DNA of 64,000 nucleotides, taken from NCBI RefSeq assembly GCF_030581005.1, contig NZ_JAUQSX010000002.1, positions 434,001-498,000 on the forward strand, written 5' to 3'. This stretch comes from Hymenobacter mellowenesis. GTDB taxonomy: Bacteria; Bacteroidota; Bacteroidia; Cytophagales; Hymenobacteraceae. Within the stretch, counting starts at the first letter, position 1. Each line of letters starts with the position of its first letter. The notes beneath the pieces were generated by a model. That model was not told the DNA's origin. It worked only from the letters and a program-made list of their open reading frames with translations, and did not search any database. The position numbers were made by a program, and so were the translations under genes. Below are positions 50,923 to 59,543 of the stretch, piece after piece.

Positions 50923-52932
50923 TTATGCCGGCATGCAGACCACCACGCCAAACCCGTTGGCTTCGGCCACGAAATGCAGGCTGCCGCCCGCGGCCTCGGC
51001 GCGGCGGCGCATGTTGGCCAAGCCGTGGCCGCCCGGGCGGACGGTGGGCGCGGGGCCGGGGGCGTCGTCACGCACGCGCAGGCAGAGCTGGTTGCCCGTG
51101 CTACTCACGCAAACCGTCACTTGCGTGGCGCCCCGGGCGTGCTTCACCACGTTGTGCAGGGCTTCTTTGAAGATGAGGTAGAGCGTCTGGCACACGGCCA
51201 CGCCGGGGTTGAGTACGCTGGCTTCCTCGCTCACGGCAAAATCGACGGCCAGGCCCTGGGCAGTCAGCACCTCGTGGGCGTGGTCGCGCATGTGGGCCAG
51301 CACCTCGGGCAACTCGGCCGAGGAGGTGTGCAGGCCCCAGACCACGTCGGCCATCTGGCGGGCGGCGCGGCGGCTGGTGTCGCTCAGACGGTTGAGGCGG
51401 GCCAGGGTAGCTTCGGGGGGGGCGGGGGTTTCGCGCAGCAGGTCGGATTGGAGGCTGATTTGGGTGAGCAGCGAGCCCACGTCGTCGTGCAGGTCGGCGG
51501 CCAGGCGCTGGCGCAGGGCCGCGTCCTGGGCGGCCTGGCGCCGAGCGGCCCGCCGCCGGTAGCGCCAAAAAAGCCCCCCGCCCAGCCCGCCGGCCAGCAG
51601 CGCCAGCCCGCCCAGTCCCATGAGCGTGCGCTGGGCCCGTACCTGCTCCAGTTCGCGGCGCTGGTCCTGCACGAGGGTTTGCTGGGTGAGCAGCCGAATC
51701 TGGGCCACCTGCTGCTGGCGCTCCTGACCGTATTGCAGCAGCGCGGCGCGGCGATGGGTGTTGTCACCGGTCAGGCTGTCGTGGGCGGTATTGTATTGGC
51801 GCAGGGCGGCTAGGGCCGGGCCGTAGGCGCGCTGGCGGTCGTAGGCCTCGGCCAGCACGGCGCTGGCTTCGGCCACGCCGGCCAGCAGGCGGGCCTGCCG
51901 GCTGCCGGCCAGGCTCTGGCGGCCGTAGGCAATGGCCGGGCCCACCTGCCCGGCCCGCAGCGCCAGGCGGGCCAGCAGCGCCTGGGCCAGGGGCACCTGC
52001 AGTGGCAGCTGGGCTGTTTGCAGCTCGGCCAGCACCTGGCGGCCCTCGGCGGCGGCGGCGGGGTACTGGCCCTGGCCTTCGCGCAACAGGGCCAGGCTGA
52101 GCTGCTTGGCCAGGGCGTAGGGCGTTTCTTTAATCTGGCGGCTGATGGCCACGCTGCGGGTCAGGTACTGGCGGGCGGCGGCCCATTGGTGCTGCTGGCG
52201 GTAGATTTCGCCCAGCTCGCCCAGGGCCCGGTTCATGCGGTCGGGGTAGTCTTTAACGGCGGCCACCTGCCGGGCTTCCAGCAAGTAGTGGCGGGCGGTG
52301 GCGTAATCGTTTACGCGGGCATGGAGGGTGCCCAGGTCAATCTGGGCATCGGTGTGGAAGCGACGGGTGTTGCCGGTGGTGGCCAGGTCCAGCACGCGCT
52401 GGTGGTAGGCCACGCTGGCGGCGTAGCGGCCCTGCTGCTCGGCAATGCGGCCCAGCCGGCCCAGGCAGCGCACCACGCCGCCCAGGTTGTGGTCGAGGCG
52501 GAATTGTTTTTCGGCGGCCGGCAGGTAGAAAGCCGCCGAGTCGTAGTGGGCCAGCTGGGTGTGGTAGTCGGCCAGGGCCAGCAGCATCTCGGCCCGCACC
52601 TGCGGGTAGGGCAACTGCCGGGCCAGGCGCAGCGCCGCCTGGTGCAGGGGGTAGGCGGCGGCCACATCGCGCACGGCGGTGGCTTCGGCCAGCCGGTCGA
52701 GCAGCACCGCATTGGGGAGCGTGGGACGGGGGTGGGCGGGAGCTTGGGCCTGCCAGTAGGCCAGGGGGCGCTCGTGGGCGGCGGGCAGGCGGCGGATTTC
52801 GCGCAGCCAGGGCGTATCGTCGGCGTCAATCCAGCGGGTAGAATCGGCGGGCGGGGCGGTGGCGGCGCACCCGGCCCCGCCCGCCAACAGCCCCAGCACC
52901 AACAGCAACGCACGAATAGCCAAGGCAGACAC
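50923..52932 (-). CDS. TPR-containing sensor histidine kinase, paralogue 2
   Basis: This encodes 669 residues if GTG 52930-52932 is the start. I choose it because an exact -7 element is at 52981-52988 and the longer TTG frame would cross a terminator. MSALAIRALLLVLGLLAGGAGC gives a signal peptide with a weak lipobox. TPR repeats (about 30-400) are followed by a coiled coil (QTLVQDQRRELEQVRAQRTL), a Gly-rich membrane helix and a kinase. The kinase is nearly identical to paralogue 1, with LAADLHDDVGSLLTQIS, EALHNVVKHARGA and GGHGLANMRRRAEA. The TPR halves differ strongly. There is no adjacent response regulator. Tandem duplication with sensor divergence is inferred. Confidence 0.88.
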   Translation of the reverse strand: MSALAIRALLLVLGLLAGGAGCAATAPPADSTRWIDADDTPWLREIRRLPAAHERPLAYWQAQAPAHPRPTLPNAVLLDRLAEATAVRDVAAAYPLHQAALRLARQLPYPQVRAEMLLALADYHTQLAHYDSAAFYLPAAEKQFRLDHNLGGVVRCLGRLGRIAEQQGRYAASVAYHQRVLDLATTGNTRRFHTDAQIDLGTLHARVNDYATARHYLLEARQVAAVKDYPDRMNRALGELGEIYRQQHQWAAARQYLTRSVAISRQIKETPYALAKQLSLALLREGQGQYPAAAAEGRQVLAELQTAQLPLQVPLAQALLARLALRAGQVGPAIAYGRQSLAGSRQARLLAGVAEASAVLAEAYDRQRAYGPALAALRQYNTAHDSLTGDNTHRRAALLQYGQERQQQVAQIRLLTQQTLVQDQRRELEQVRAQRTLMGLGGLALLAGGLGGGLFWRYRRRAARRQAAQDAALRQRLAADLHDDVGSLLTQISLQSDLLRETPAPPEATLARLNRLSDTSRRAARQMADVVWGLHTSSAELPEVLAHMRDHAHEVLTAQGLAVDFAVSEEASVLNPGVAVCQTLYLIFKEALHNVVKHARGATQVTVCVSSTGNQLCLRVRDDAPGPAPTVRPGGHGLANMRRRAEAAGGSLHFVAEANGFGVVVCMPA

Positions 52933-52980
52933 AGGGGGATACAAATGGGCGACGGGGCCGCGTGCCCTCCCCAATAAACG

Positions 52981-53019
52981 CAAAAATACGCCCGCGCAGC
53001 CGTTGCGCAGGCGTATTTT
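52981..53019 (-). terminator. Terminator hairpin overlapping a -7 promoter element
   Basis: A hairpin of AAAATACGCCCGCGCA (52983-52998) with TGCGCAGGCGTATTTT (53004-53019), one mismatch and a 5-nt loop, ends in TTTTTG on the minus strand. It should stop transcripts from the gene at 53078-53710. Its leftward end also contains TATTTTTG (52981-52988), an exact -7 element suitable for the kinase gene starting at 52932. Confidence 0.65.
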
Positions 53020-53077
53020 GGGCAATGATACGGACGAGCGACGGCTTTTGCCCGGCCAAGCGGCTTGCCCGCCCGGC

Positions 53078-53710
53078 CTAGGCGTGGCTGCCGCCGGGCA
53101 CCAGCAGGGTGTAGGTGGCGCCCTGGGCGCTGGCCACCTCGTTTTTCTTCAGGTAGTAGGCGTAGTAGTCGCGCTGCTCGGCCACGGCGGGGTCTACGTT
53201 GGGGCGGTTGTCGAAGTAGGGCAGGTGCGTGACGGTGGCCAGTAGGGTAAACGCTTTCTCGCCGGTACGGCAGCACCAGATTTGTACGGCATCGAAGCTG
53301 CGCTTCAGGCAGCCAATGCTGGGGTGAATGCCGTCCATCTTCACCTTGAGCACGGGGGCCTCGGCGGCCACGCGCTCGGCAGGCTTGCCGGCCGTGGTGT
53401 TCAGCTCCAGCAGGTCGAGCACCTCGGCCGGTACATTCATCGTGTTCTTGATTTGCTTCACGCCGGCCCGCACGGCCGTCGCGGTCAGGGCTTCTTGCTC
53501 CACCAGGTTGCGCTGAGCGGTGTCAAGGGCCTTCTGGGCGGCATCGCGGGTGCCAAACAAATCCAGCTCGGCCTGGGCCGCGTCGGCGGCTTCCTTGAAG
53601 GTGCTGGCGGGCAGCTTCATCAGCGTCGTGGCGTCGGCAATGTTGTCGACAAAGTTTTGGAGAAACAGCCGAAGCTCGGCTTCGCGGCGGGGGTACCAAT
53701 CATTGGTCAT
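53078..53710 (-). CDS. Conserved-looking hypothetical protein, 210 aa
   Basis: This encodes 210 residues from the ATG at 53708-53710 (MTNDWYPRREAELRLFLQNF). It has no signal peptide or membrane segment. The N-terminal two thirds is predicted helical (QAELDLFGTRDAAQKALDTA, LTATAVRAGVKQIKNTMNVP). The C-terminal third is beta-rich with GEKAFTLLATVTHLPYFDNR and QRDYYAYYLKKNE, resembling a single fibronectin-like module. I do not recognise the family. Codon use and base composition match its neighbours. It has its own terminator, so it is monocistronic and probably cytosolic. Confidence 0.8.
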   Translation of the reverse strand: MTNDWYPRREAELRLFLQNFVDNIADATTLMKLPASTFKEAADAAQAELDLFGTRDAAQKALDTAQRNLVEQEALTATAVRAGVKQIKNTMNVPAEVLDLLELNTTAGKPAERVAAEAPVLKVKMDGIHPSIGCLKRSFDAVQIWCCRTGEKAFTLLATVTHLPYFDNRPNVDPAVAEQRDYYAYYLKKNEVASAQGATYTLLVPGGSHA

Positions 53711-53854
53711 GGGGCAGGCATAAAAAATGAAAGAAAAAGATTTTTGCCCGAAGGCTGCGCCAAAAGTAGCCGAGTATACAGCACTGCATTACACGTAGAA
53801 ATACCTGATTCTTAAGGACTCCGTATTTTTACCTGGTATGGTCCCGCCCCGGGC

Positions 53855-54226
53855 TCAGCCGGCCCGAGGGTATGGGCACCGGGCGGGTTTGTGCCCGTTC
53901 CTGCCTTTGCATTCGGTCATCACCAGCGCTTCCCAGTCAACAGTATGCTCCCCGCTTTCAGCCCGGAGTCCCTCGCCCGCAACCGGGGCTCCCTCGCCCA
54001 CAACCGGGGTCCCCTCGCTTCTAATCGGGAGGCCCTCGCCCGCAACCGGGACCCCCTCGCCCGCAACCGGGCCCCCCTCGCCGCAAACCGGGACCTCCCG
54101 GTTTGAAACCGGGGCTTCCTCGCTACAAGCCGGAGCACCCTTGCCGGATGCAAGGAAACCGTTGCACACAAAAAGGCCCCCAGCCAACGACTGAGAGCTT
54201 TTTACCGGGTCCATCACAACATCCAA
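53855..54226 (-). CDS. Doubtful heptad-repeat ORF over the minisatellite
   Basis: A leftward frame of 123 codons (MDVVMDPVKSSQSLAGG start) spans the 21-bp array as heptads of the form EGxPVAG. Rightward frames (53838-54194 and 53891-54106) are also open, so at most one is real and perhaps none. There is no clear promoter or domain. It is listed because 21-bp units are preserved without frameshift. Confidence 0.2.
   Translation of the reverse strand: MDVVMDPVKSSQSLAGGLFVCNGFLASGKGAPACSEEAPVSNREVPVCGEGGPVAGEGVPVAGEGLPIRSEGTPVVGEGAPVAGEGLRAESGEHTVDWEALVMTECKGRNGHKPARCPYPRAG
53964..54152. repeat. 21-bp minisatellite, nine units
   Basis: Nine consecutive 21-bp units (consensus near GGGnCCCTCGCCCGCAACC plus two variable bases) run without a single indel despite substitutions. 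Because 21 is a multiple of 3, several frames stay open and would encode heptads: LARNRxP or PSPATGx rightward, GEGxPVA leftward. The surrounding 53711-54253 otherwise holds no recognisable gene. Whether the array is translated is unresolved. Confidence 0.85.
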
Positions 54227-54253
54227 CCAAGGACAGACTACTGTTGTACCCCG

Positions 54254-54601
54254 TTACTCTGCTGCCCCGCGCCTGGCACGCAGGCCGGCGCAAACCACCG
54301 CCGCGCCCGGCGGCAGCCCGCCGGGCCGGGCCAGCACCGCCGGCCGGCCGGAAGCGCCGGCCCAGCGCATCCGGTGGGCTGGTGCCAGGGGCAGGCCGGC
54401 GGTGGGGAGTATATCAACGGCCGCGGCCACAGCCGGGCGCGGCGGCACCGGGCCGCCCGGGGCCGCGCTGCCGCCATCGCCCGGCCGCCGGCCGGCCCAG
54501 CTGCCTAGCAGCAACAGCACCAGCAGCGGCAGCACGCGGAGATAAGAACGGTTAAGCACAAGCACGCAAAAAAAGAAACCCAGCCAGTCGGTCGCGCGCA
54601 T
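54254..54601 (-). CDS. Small hypothetical membrane/secreted protein under the dyad promoter module
   Basis: This encodes 115 residues from the ATG at 54599-54601 (MRATDWLGFFFCVLVLNRSY). There is one strongly hydrophobic stretch (LRVLPLLVLLLLGSW), then a Gly/Pro/Ala/Arg-rich tail without known domains. The composition could arise by chance in GC-rich DNA. The reason to keep it is position: the conserved dyad-22-GACCTTTG module ends 23 nt upstream and points at this start. A non-coding transcript is the main alternative. Confidence 0.4.
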   Translation of the reverse strand: MRATDWLGFFFCVLVLNRSYLRVLPLLVLLLLGSWAGRRPGDGGSAAPGGPVPPRPAVAAAVDILPTAGLPLAPAHRMRWAGASGRPAVLARPGGLPPGAAVVCAGLRARRGAAE

Positions 54602-54624
54602 CGGGCGCGGGCCGAACGAAAGCA

Positions 54625-54672
54625 CAAAGGTCCGGCCCAGCCCAACGCGGCGGTATGACATAAACATGTCAT
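54625..54672 (-). promoter_or_regulatory. Dyad-22-GACCTTTG promoter module, copy 2
   Basis: On the minus strand ATGACATGTTTATGTCAT (54655-54672, perfect ATGACAT/ATGTCAT arms), exactly 22 bp beginning ACCGCCG, then GACCTTTG (54625-54632). It points at the small ORF starting at 54601. Confidence 0.75.
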
Positions 54673-54694
54673 ATTTCAGCCCCGGCCCCCAAAC

Positions 54695-54730
54695 AAAAAC
54701 CGCCGCCGCCCGGGACGGCGACGGCGGCTT
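54695..54730 (-). terminator. Terminator of the 1291-residue T9SS cargo gene
   Basis: A GC-rich hairpin (CCGCCGCCG against CGGCGACGGCGG) is followed on the minus strand by TTTTTGTTT, 29 nt past the stop at 54759. Confidence 0.7.
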
Positions 54731-54758
54731 GGGCGGCCCTGATGACCCCAGCGGCTGG

Positions 54759-57700
54759 TTACTCCACCGTGAGGCGGACGGCCTTGGGGCCCGCCCGCAC
54801 CACGTACACGCCCGCCGGCAGCCCGGCCGGCAGGGCCAGCCTGGCCGTGCCCGAAGCATCGGCCGTGGCCGTCGTCACGGGGCGGCCCAGCGCGTCAACC
54901 ACCGTCACTGCCGCGCCGGGCGCCGCGCCCGTGAGGGTGGCCGCGCCGCCGTGGGCGGGGTTGGGGTATAGGCTCAGCCCGGCAGCCGCTCCCGTCAGGC
55001 CCACCGTGCGCACGGGCGAGTAGCTGAAGCTGCCGTCCGCGTCCACCTGCCGCAAGCGGTAGTAGAGCGTGGCCGCGTCGGCGGGCAGCTTGGCATCGAG
55101 CAGCTCGTAGGCGCGGGCGCTGCTGCTGTTGCCGGCGGCGGCCACCGTGCCGATGCGGGCGAACGCGCGGCCGTCGAGGCTGCGCTCCACCTCGAAGCGG
55201 GCGCTGTTCTTTTCGGTGGCCGTGGCCCAGGCCAGACGCACGGCGGCCGGCCCGGCGGGCGTGGCGGTGAACTGCGTTAGCTCGACGGGCAGGGGCGCGG
55301 GGGCGGGTTCGGTGAGGCGAGCCAGCACCAGGGTCTGGCTGCCCGCCGGCTGGGCGAGGGTAGTGGGGCCGAAGGTGGCGGCCGGCACCACGGAGCCCCC
55401 CACGTACACCTGTTGGCCGCTCACGGCCACGCTTAGGCCCTGGTCGCCGCTGGTGCCGCCGCCCACCTGCGCCCAGTTGTAGGTGGCGCTGGTGGTGTTG
55501 TCGGTGTACTTGGCCAGCAGCACGTCCTGGCTGGTGGCCGCGCTGGCGCCGGGCACGGCCGTCAGGCCGGTACCGTCGCGGGCCGAGCCGTCGCTGCCAA
55601 AGCGCACGGTGCTGGCATCGCTCAGGTCGTTGGTGAGGTAGCCGGTGACGTACACGGCCGTGCCGCGCACGGCCACGGCCTGGCCCTGGTCGGTGCCGAC
55701 GCTGCCGCCCACCTGCACCCAGGCCAGGCTGGCGCTGGTGGTGTTGTCGGTGTAGCGGGCCAGCAGCACGTCGGTGCCGACACTAATGCTGGTGCCGCGC
55801 ACCCGGGTAAGGCCGGTGGCAAAAGTGGCCGCGCCGTTGCGGCCCAGGCGCACGGCGTTTTCGTCGGCAAAGCCGTTGGCGATAGCGCCCGTCACGTACA
55901 CGGCCGTGCCGCTCACGGCCACGCCCAGGCCCTGGTCGGTGTCGTCGCCGCCGCCCACCTGCACCCAGGCCAGGCTGGCGCTGGGGCCGGCGTCGGTGTA
56001 GCGGGCCAGCAGCAGGTCGTTGCTGTCGTCGCCGCCGATGCCGCGCACGGTAGTCAGGCCGGTGGTGCTGGTGGCCGTGCCGTCGCTGCCCAGGCACACG
56101 GCGGCGTCGTCGATGGAGTTGTTGTAGATGTAGCCGGTCACGTACACGGCGCTGCCGCTCACGGCTACGGCATTGCCCTGCTCGGAGAGGGTGCCGCCGC
56201 CCACCTGCGCCCAGTTGTAGGTGGCGCTAGTGGTGTTGTCGGTGTACTTGGCCAGCAGTATGTCCTGGCTGACATAAGCGCTGGCACCGCGCACGGTAGT
56301 CAGGCCGGCGGTGGTGGTGGCCGTGCCGTCGCTGCCCAGGCGCACGGTGTAGTTGTCGTCGAAGTCGTTGGCGATAGCGCCCGTCACGTACACGCTGCTG
56401 CCGCTCACGGCCACGCCCGCGCCCTGGTCGCTGCCGGTGCCGCCGCCCACCTGCGTCCAGGCCAGGGCGGCACTGGGGCCGCTGTCGGTGTAGCGGGCCA
56501 GCAGCAGGTCCTGGCTGTTGGTGGGGCTGGTGCCGCGCACGGCGGCGGCGGCGGCGGTGGCGGGGCGGTTGTCGGCCAGCGTCACGCCGCTGGCGTCGGC
56601 GAAGGTGTTGATAATATAGCCCGTCACGTACACGGCGCTGCCGCTCACGGCCAGGCCCTGGGCGCGGTCGTCTTCGGTGCCCCCGCCCCGGTAGGCCCAG
56701 GCCCAGGTGCCGCTGGCAGGCTGGTACTTGGCCACAAACAGGTCTTGGCTGCCCGCGCTGCTGAGGGTGATGCTGCCAAAGGCCACCTGCCCGGTGAAGT
56801 AGCCGGCCACCAGCACCTCGCCGGCGGCATTGGCGGCCGTGGCCGTCACCACGCTGGTGCCGCCGTTGAGGGTGGCATCTACCCGGGCCCAGCTGCCGGT
56901 GGTGCCGGCATCGGTGGCCGTGGCCAGCACGGCCCGGTTGCCCACGGTGCCCAGCAGCGGCGAGTTGGTGGCCGCCCCAAAGCTGGCGCTGGGGCTGCTG
57001 CCCACGTAGCCGCCCACGTACACGGCCGCGCCGCTCACGGCCACGCCCGCGCCCTGGTCGGTGCCGGTGCCGCCGCCCACCTGCGCCCAGCCAAAGGTGC
57101 CGCCGCTGGCGCCGGGGTCGGTGTACTTGGCCAGCAGCACGTCGTTGCTGCTGCTGGTGCTGGTGCCGCGCACCTGGGTGAGGCCGGTGGCGGTGGTGGC
57201 CGAGCCGTTGCTGCCCAGGCGCACGGCGTTGTTGTCAGCCAGGTCGTTGGCCAGGTAGCCGGTCACATACACGGCCCCGTTGCCGACGGCCACGCCCGTG
57301 CCCTGGTCGGTGCCGCTGCCGCCGCCCACCTGCGCCCAGTTGTAGGCGGCGGCGGTGGTATTATCGGTGTAGCGGGCCAGCAGCACGTCGTTGCTGCTGG
57401 TGGTGCTGGTGCCGCGCACGGTAGTCAGGCCGGTGCCGTTGGCGGCCGTGCCGCTGCTGCCCAGGCGCACGGCATTGCCGTCGTTGAAGGTGTTGGTGAG
57501 GTAGCCCGCCACGTACACCGTGTTGCCGCTCACGGCCACGCCCGCGCCCTGGTCGGTGCCGCTGCCGCCGCCCACCTGCACCCAGGCCAGGCTGCCGGCG
57601 GTGGTGTTGTCGTTGTAGCGGGCCAGCAGCAGGTCGTTGCTGCTGGTGGTGCTGGTGCCGCGCACCTGGGTGAGGCCGGTGGTGCTGGTGGCCGTGCCGT

Positions 57701-58634
57701 TGCTGCCCAGGCGCCCGATGTTGACGTCGGCGAAGTTGTTGGTGAGGTAGCCCGTCACGTACACGGCGCTGCCGCTCACGGCCACGCCCGCGCCCTGGTC
57801 GGTGCCTCTGCCGCCGCCCACCTGCACCCAGGCCAGGCTGCCGGCGGTGGTGTTGTCGGTGTAGCGGGCCAGCAGCACGTCCTGGCTACTGGTTGAGCTG
57901 GCGCCGCGCACGGTAGTCAGGCCGGTGATGGTGGTGGCCGTGCCGTCGCTGCCCAGGCGCCCGGTGTTGCCGTCGGTGAAGTTGTTGGTGAGGTAGCCCG
58001 TCACGTACACGCTGTTGCCGCTCACGGCCACGCCCGCGCCCTGGTCGCTGCCGGTGCCGCCGCCCACCTGCGTCCAGGCCAGGCTGGCATCGATGGTGTT
58101 GTCGTTGTAGCGGGCCAGCAGCAGGTCGTTGCTGCTGGTGGTGCTGGTGCCCCGCACGGTGGCGGCGGCGGTGGCGGCGGGGCGGTTGTCAGCCAGCGTC
58201 ACGCCGCTAGCATCGGCGAAGTTGTTGGTGAGGTAGCCCGTCACGTACACGGCGCTGCCGCTCACGGCCAGGCCCTGGGCGCGGTCGTCGCTGCTGCCCC
58301 CGCCCCGGTAGGCCCAGGCCCAGGTGCCGCTGGCGGGCCGGTACTTGGCCACAAACAGGTCTTCGGAGCCCGCGCTGCTGAGGGTGATGCTGCCAAAGGC
58401 CACCGTGCCGGTAAAGTAGCCGGCCACCAGCACCTCGCCGGCGGCGTTCACGGCCGTGGCCGTCACCACGCTGGTGCCGTTGGTGGGGGCGGGGCTGCCG
58501 CTGGTGGCCCCGGCCCAGGCGGGGGCCTGGGCGCGGGCCGCGCCCGCCAGCACCATCGCCAGCAGTAAAACAACGGGGGCTGCCAGGCGCAGCAAGCGGG
58601 CCGCGCGGGCGGCCAAAGCGAAGAAGTGCATCAT
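54759..58634 (-). CDS. Secreted SBBP-repeat protein with T9SS type A sorting domain
   Basis: This encodes 1291 residues from the ATG at 58632-58634; the next codon is also ATG. A signal peptide ([20 protein letters not shown], cleavage near ARAQA) precedes about eleven repeat units of about 82 residues. Each unit reads roughly [53 protein letters not shown] and [14 protein letters not shown]. The array is divided in two by a segment repeating the mature N-terminus ([19 protein letters not shown], about residue 595). Then come a fibronectin-like [20 protein letters not shown] domain and a type A sorting domain from [12 protein letters not shown] to [16 protein letters not shown]. Export by Sec and T9SS is expected. 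The dyad promoter module lies 85 nt upstream. Confidence 0.93.
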   Translation of the reverse strand: MMHFFALAARAARLLRLAAPVVLLLAMVLAGAARAQAPAWAGATSGSPAPTNGTSVVTATAVNAAGEVLVAGYFTGTVAFGSITLSSAGSEDLFVAKYRPASGTWAWAYRGGGSSDDRAQGLAVSGSAVYVTGYLTNNFADASGVTLADNRPAATAAATVRGTSTTSSNDLLLARYNDNTIDASLAWTQVGGGTGSDQGAGVAVSGNSVYVTGYLTNNFTDGNTGRLGSDGTATTITGLTTVRGASSTSSQDVLLARYTDNTTAGSLAWVQVGGGRGTDQGAGVAVSGSAVYVTGYLTNNFADVNIGRLGSNGTATSTTGLTQVRGTSTTSSNDLLLARYNDNTTAGSLAWVQVGGGSGTDQGAGVAVSGNTVYVAGYLTNTFNDGNAVRLGSSGTAANGTGLTTVRGTSTTSSNDVLLARYTDNTTAAAYNWAQVGGGSGTDQGTGVAVGNGAVYVTGYLANDLADNNAVRLGSNGSATTATGLTQVRGTSTSSSNDVLLAKYTDPGASGGTFGWAQVGGGTGTDQGAGVAVSGAAVYVGGYVGSSPSASFGAATNSPLLGTVGNRAVLATATDAGTTGSWARVDATLNGGTSVVTATAANAAGEVLVAGYFTGQVAFGSITLSSAGSQDLFVAKYQPASGTWAWAYRGGGTEDDRAQGLAVSGSAVYVTGYIINTFADASGVTLADNRPATAAAAAVRGTSPTNSQDLLLARYTDSGPSAALAWTQVGGGTGSDQGAGVAVSGSSVYVTGAIANDFDDNYTVRLGSDGTATTTAGLTTVRGASAYVSQDILLAKYTDNTTSATYNWAQVGGGTLSEQGNAVAVSGSAVYVTGYIYNNSIDDAAVCLGSDGTATSTTGLTTVRGIGGDDSNDLLLARYTDAGPSASLAWVQVGGGDDTDQGLGVAVSGTAVYVTGAIANGFADENAVRLGRNGAATFATGLTRVRGTSISVGTDVLLARYTDNTTSASLAWVQVGGSVGTDQGQAVAVRGTAVYVTGYLTNDLSDASTVRFGSDGSARDGTGLTAVPGASAATSQDVLLAKYTDNTTSATYNWAQVGGGTSGDQGLSVAVSGQQVYVGGSVVPAATFGPTTLAQPAGSQTLVLARLTEPAPAPLPVELTQFTATPAGPAAVRLAWATATEKNSARFEVERSLDGRAFARIGTVAAAGNSSSARAYELLDAKLPADAATLYYRLRQVDADGSFSYSPVRTVGLTGAAAGLSLYPNPAHGGAATLTGAAPGAAVTVVDALGRPVTTATADASGTARLALPAGLPAGVYVVRAGPKAVRLTVE

Positions 58635-58718
58635 ACGGAAAAGGGGCGCGCCGGCCCCCGGTGTAAAGCGCGGGGCCGTGCGGCCCCCGGACAATAAGAC
58701 GGACGAGGATAATTCGCA

Positions 58719-58766
58719 CAAAGGTCCCGGCCCCGGCCTCGCGGCGGTATCGCATGAACGTGTGGT
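58719..58766 (-). promoter_or_regulatory. Dyad-22-GACCTTTG promoter module, copy 4 (T9SS cargo; degenerate dyad)
   Basis: On the minus strand ACCACACGTTCATGCGAT (58749-58766), exactly 22 bp beginning ACCGCCG, then GACCTTTG (58719-58726). The dyad is weaker than in the other copies but spacing and the flanking ACCGCCG are conserved. The leader would be about 80 nt. Confidence 0.65.
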
Positions 58767-58779
58767 TTTGGGCGGGTGC

Positions 58780-59457
58780 CTAGCCGCGCTGGCGCTTCAG
58801 CGTCTGGGCCATCAGCTCGGCTTTGGAGTTGACCTGGAGCTTGCGGTACACGTTGCGGATGTGGCTGCGCACGGTGTCGAGGCTGATGTAGTGGCGCTCG
58901 GCGATGAGCTTGTAGCTGAGCCCGTCTTCGATGCCGCGCACAATTTCCAACTCCCGCGCCGTGAGGGGCTCTTCGGGCAGCAGGTTGGCGAGCGGAATGC
59001 CGGCCGGCGCGGGCTGCGGCGACTGCCCCAGAAACGCCTGCACCACGAAGCGGGCCACGCCCGGGCTCATGGGCGAGCCACCGGCCGCCACCTGCAGCAG
59101 GTGCTCCTTGAGCTGGGCCAGCGGCGTGTTCTTGAGCAGGTAGCCCACCGCGCCGGCCCGCAGCGCCTCAAACACCCGCTCGGCATCGGCGTACACGCTC
59201 AGCATGAGCACCTGCGCATCAGGCAGCTGCGCCTGTATAAGGGGGATGCCTTCGATGCCGGTGAGGCCGGGCAGGCCAATGTCGGACAGAATGAGCTGGG
59301 GCGGCGCGGGGGCGGCGGGCAAATCCCACAGAAACGCCTCCACCGATTCGGAAATGAGCACGCAGCGGAACTCGGGCTGGGCGCACAGGTACTCGTGCAG
59401 CGTTTCGCGGATGGCAGCCTGGTCTTCGATGATGGCCAGGGCGAGGGGGAATTGCAT
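58780..59457 (-). CDS. NarL/LuxR-type response regulator
   Basis: This encodes 225 residues from the ATG at 59455-59457. That start gives the normal receiver N-terminus [20 protein letters not shown]; a longer frame crosses a palindromic repeat. The receiver has acidic residues E11/D12 and phospho-acceptor Asp59 in [13 protein letters not shown], with the Lys in [12 protein letters not shown]. The C-terminal LuxR helix-turn-helix is [40 protein letters not shown]. Its own promoter carries the dyad module only 4 nt before the ATG, suggesting autoregulation and a leaderless mRNA. The two HisKA_3 kinases at 48.7-52.9 kb are the natural partners, inferred from family pairing and proximity. Confidence 0.92.
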   Translation of the reverse strand: MQFPLALAIIEDQAAIRETLHEYLCAQPEFRCVLISESVEAFLWDLPAAPAPPQLILSDIGLPGLTGIEGIPLIQAQLPDAQVLMLSVYADAERVFEALRAGAVGYLLKNTPLAQLKEHLLQVAAGGSPMSPGVARFVVQAFLGQSPQPAPAGIPLANLLPEEPLTARELEIVRGIEDGLSYKLIAERHYISLDTVRSHIRNVYRKLQVNSKAELMAQTLKRQRG

Positions 59458-59461
59458 GGGG

Positions 59462-59509
59462 CAAAGGTCCGCGTCAAAACCATACGGCGGTATGACATGA
59501 ACATGTTGT
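59462..59509 (-). promoter_or_regulatory. Dyad-22-GACCTTTG promoter module, copy 3 (response regulator gene)
   Basis: On the minus strand ACAACATGTTCATGTCAT (59492-59509), exactly 22 bp beginning ACCGCCG, then GACCTTTG (59462-59469). The ATG follows after 4 nt, so transcription would start near the initiation codon. Confidence 0.72.
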
Positions 59510-59543
59510 TTTTCGAGCCGGCGGTGGGTTGTCTGAATTAAAA

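Noticed and set aside
53964..54152. CRISPR array
   Set aside because: Units are contiguous 21-mers with no unique spacers, and no cas genes are in the window.
54254..54859. 201-codon form of the small leftward ORF
   Set aside because: The extra N-terminal part overlaps the promoter module, the terminator and the end of the T9SS cargo gene. The 115-codon form downstream of the promoter is more credible.
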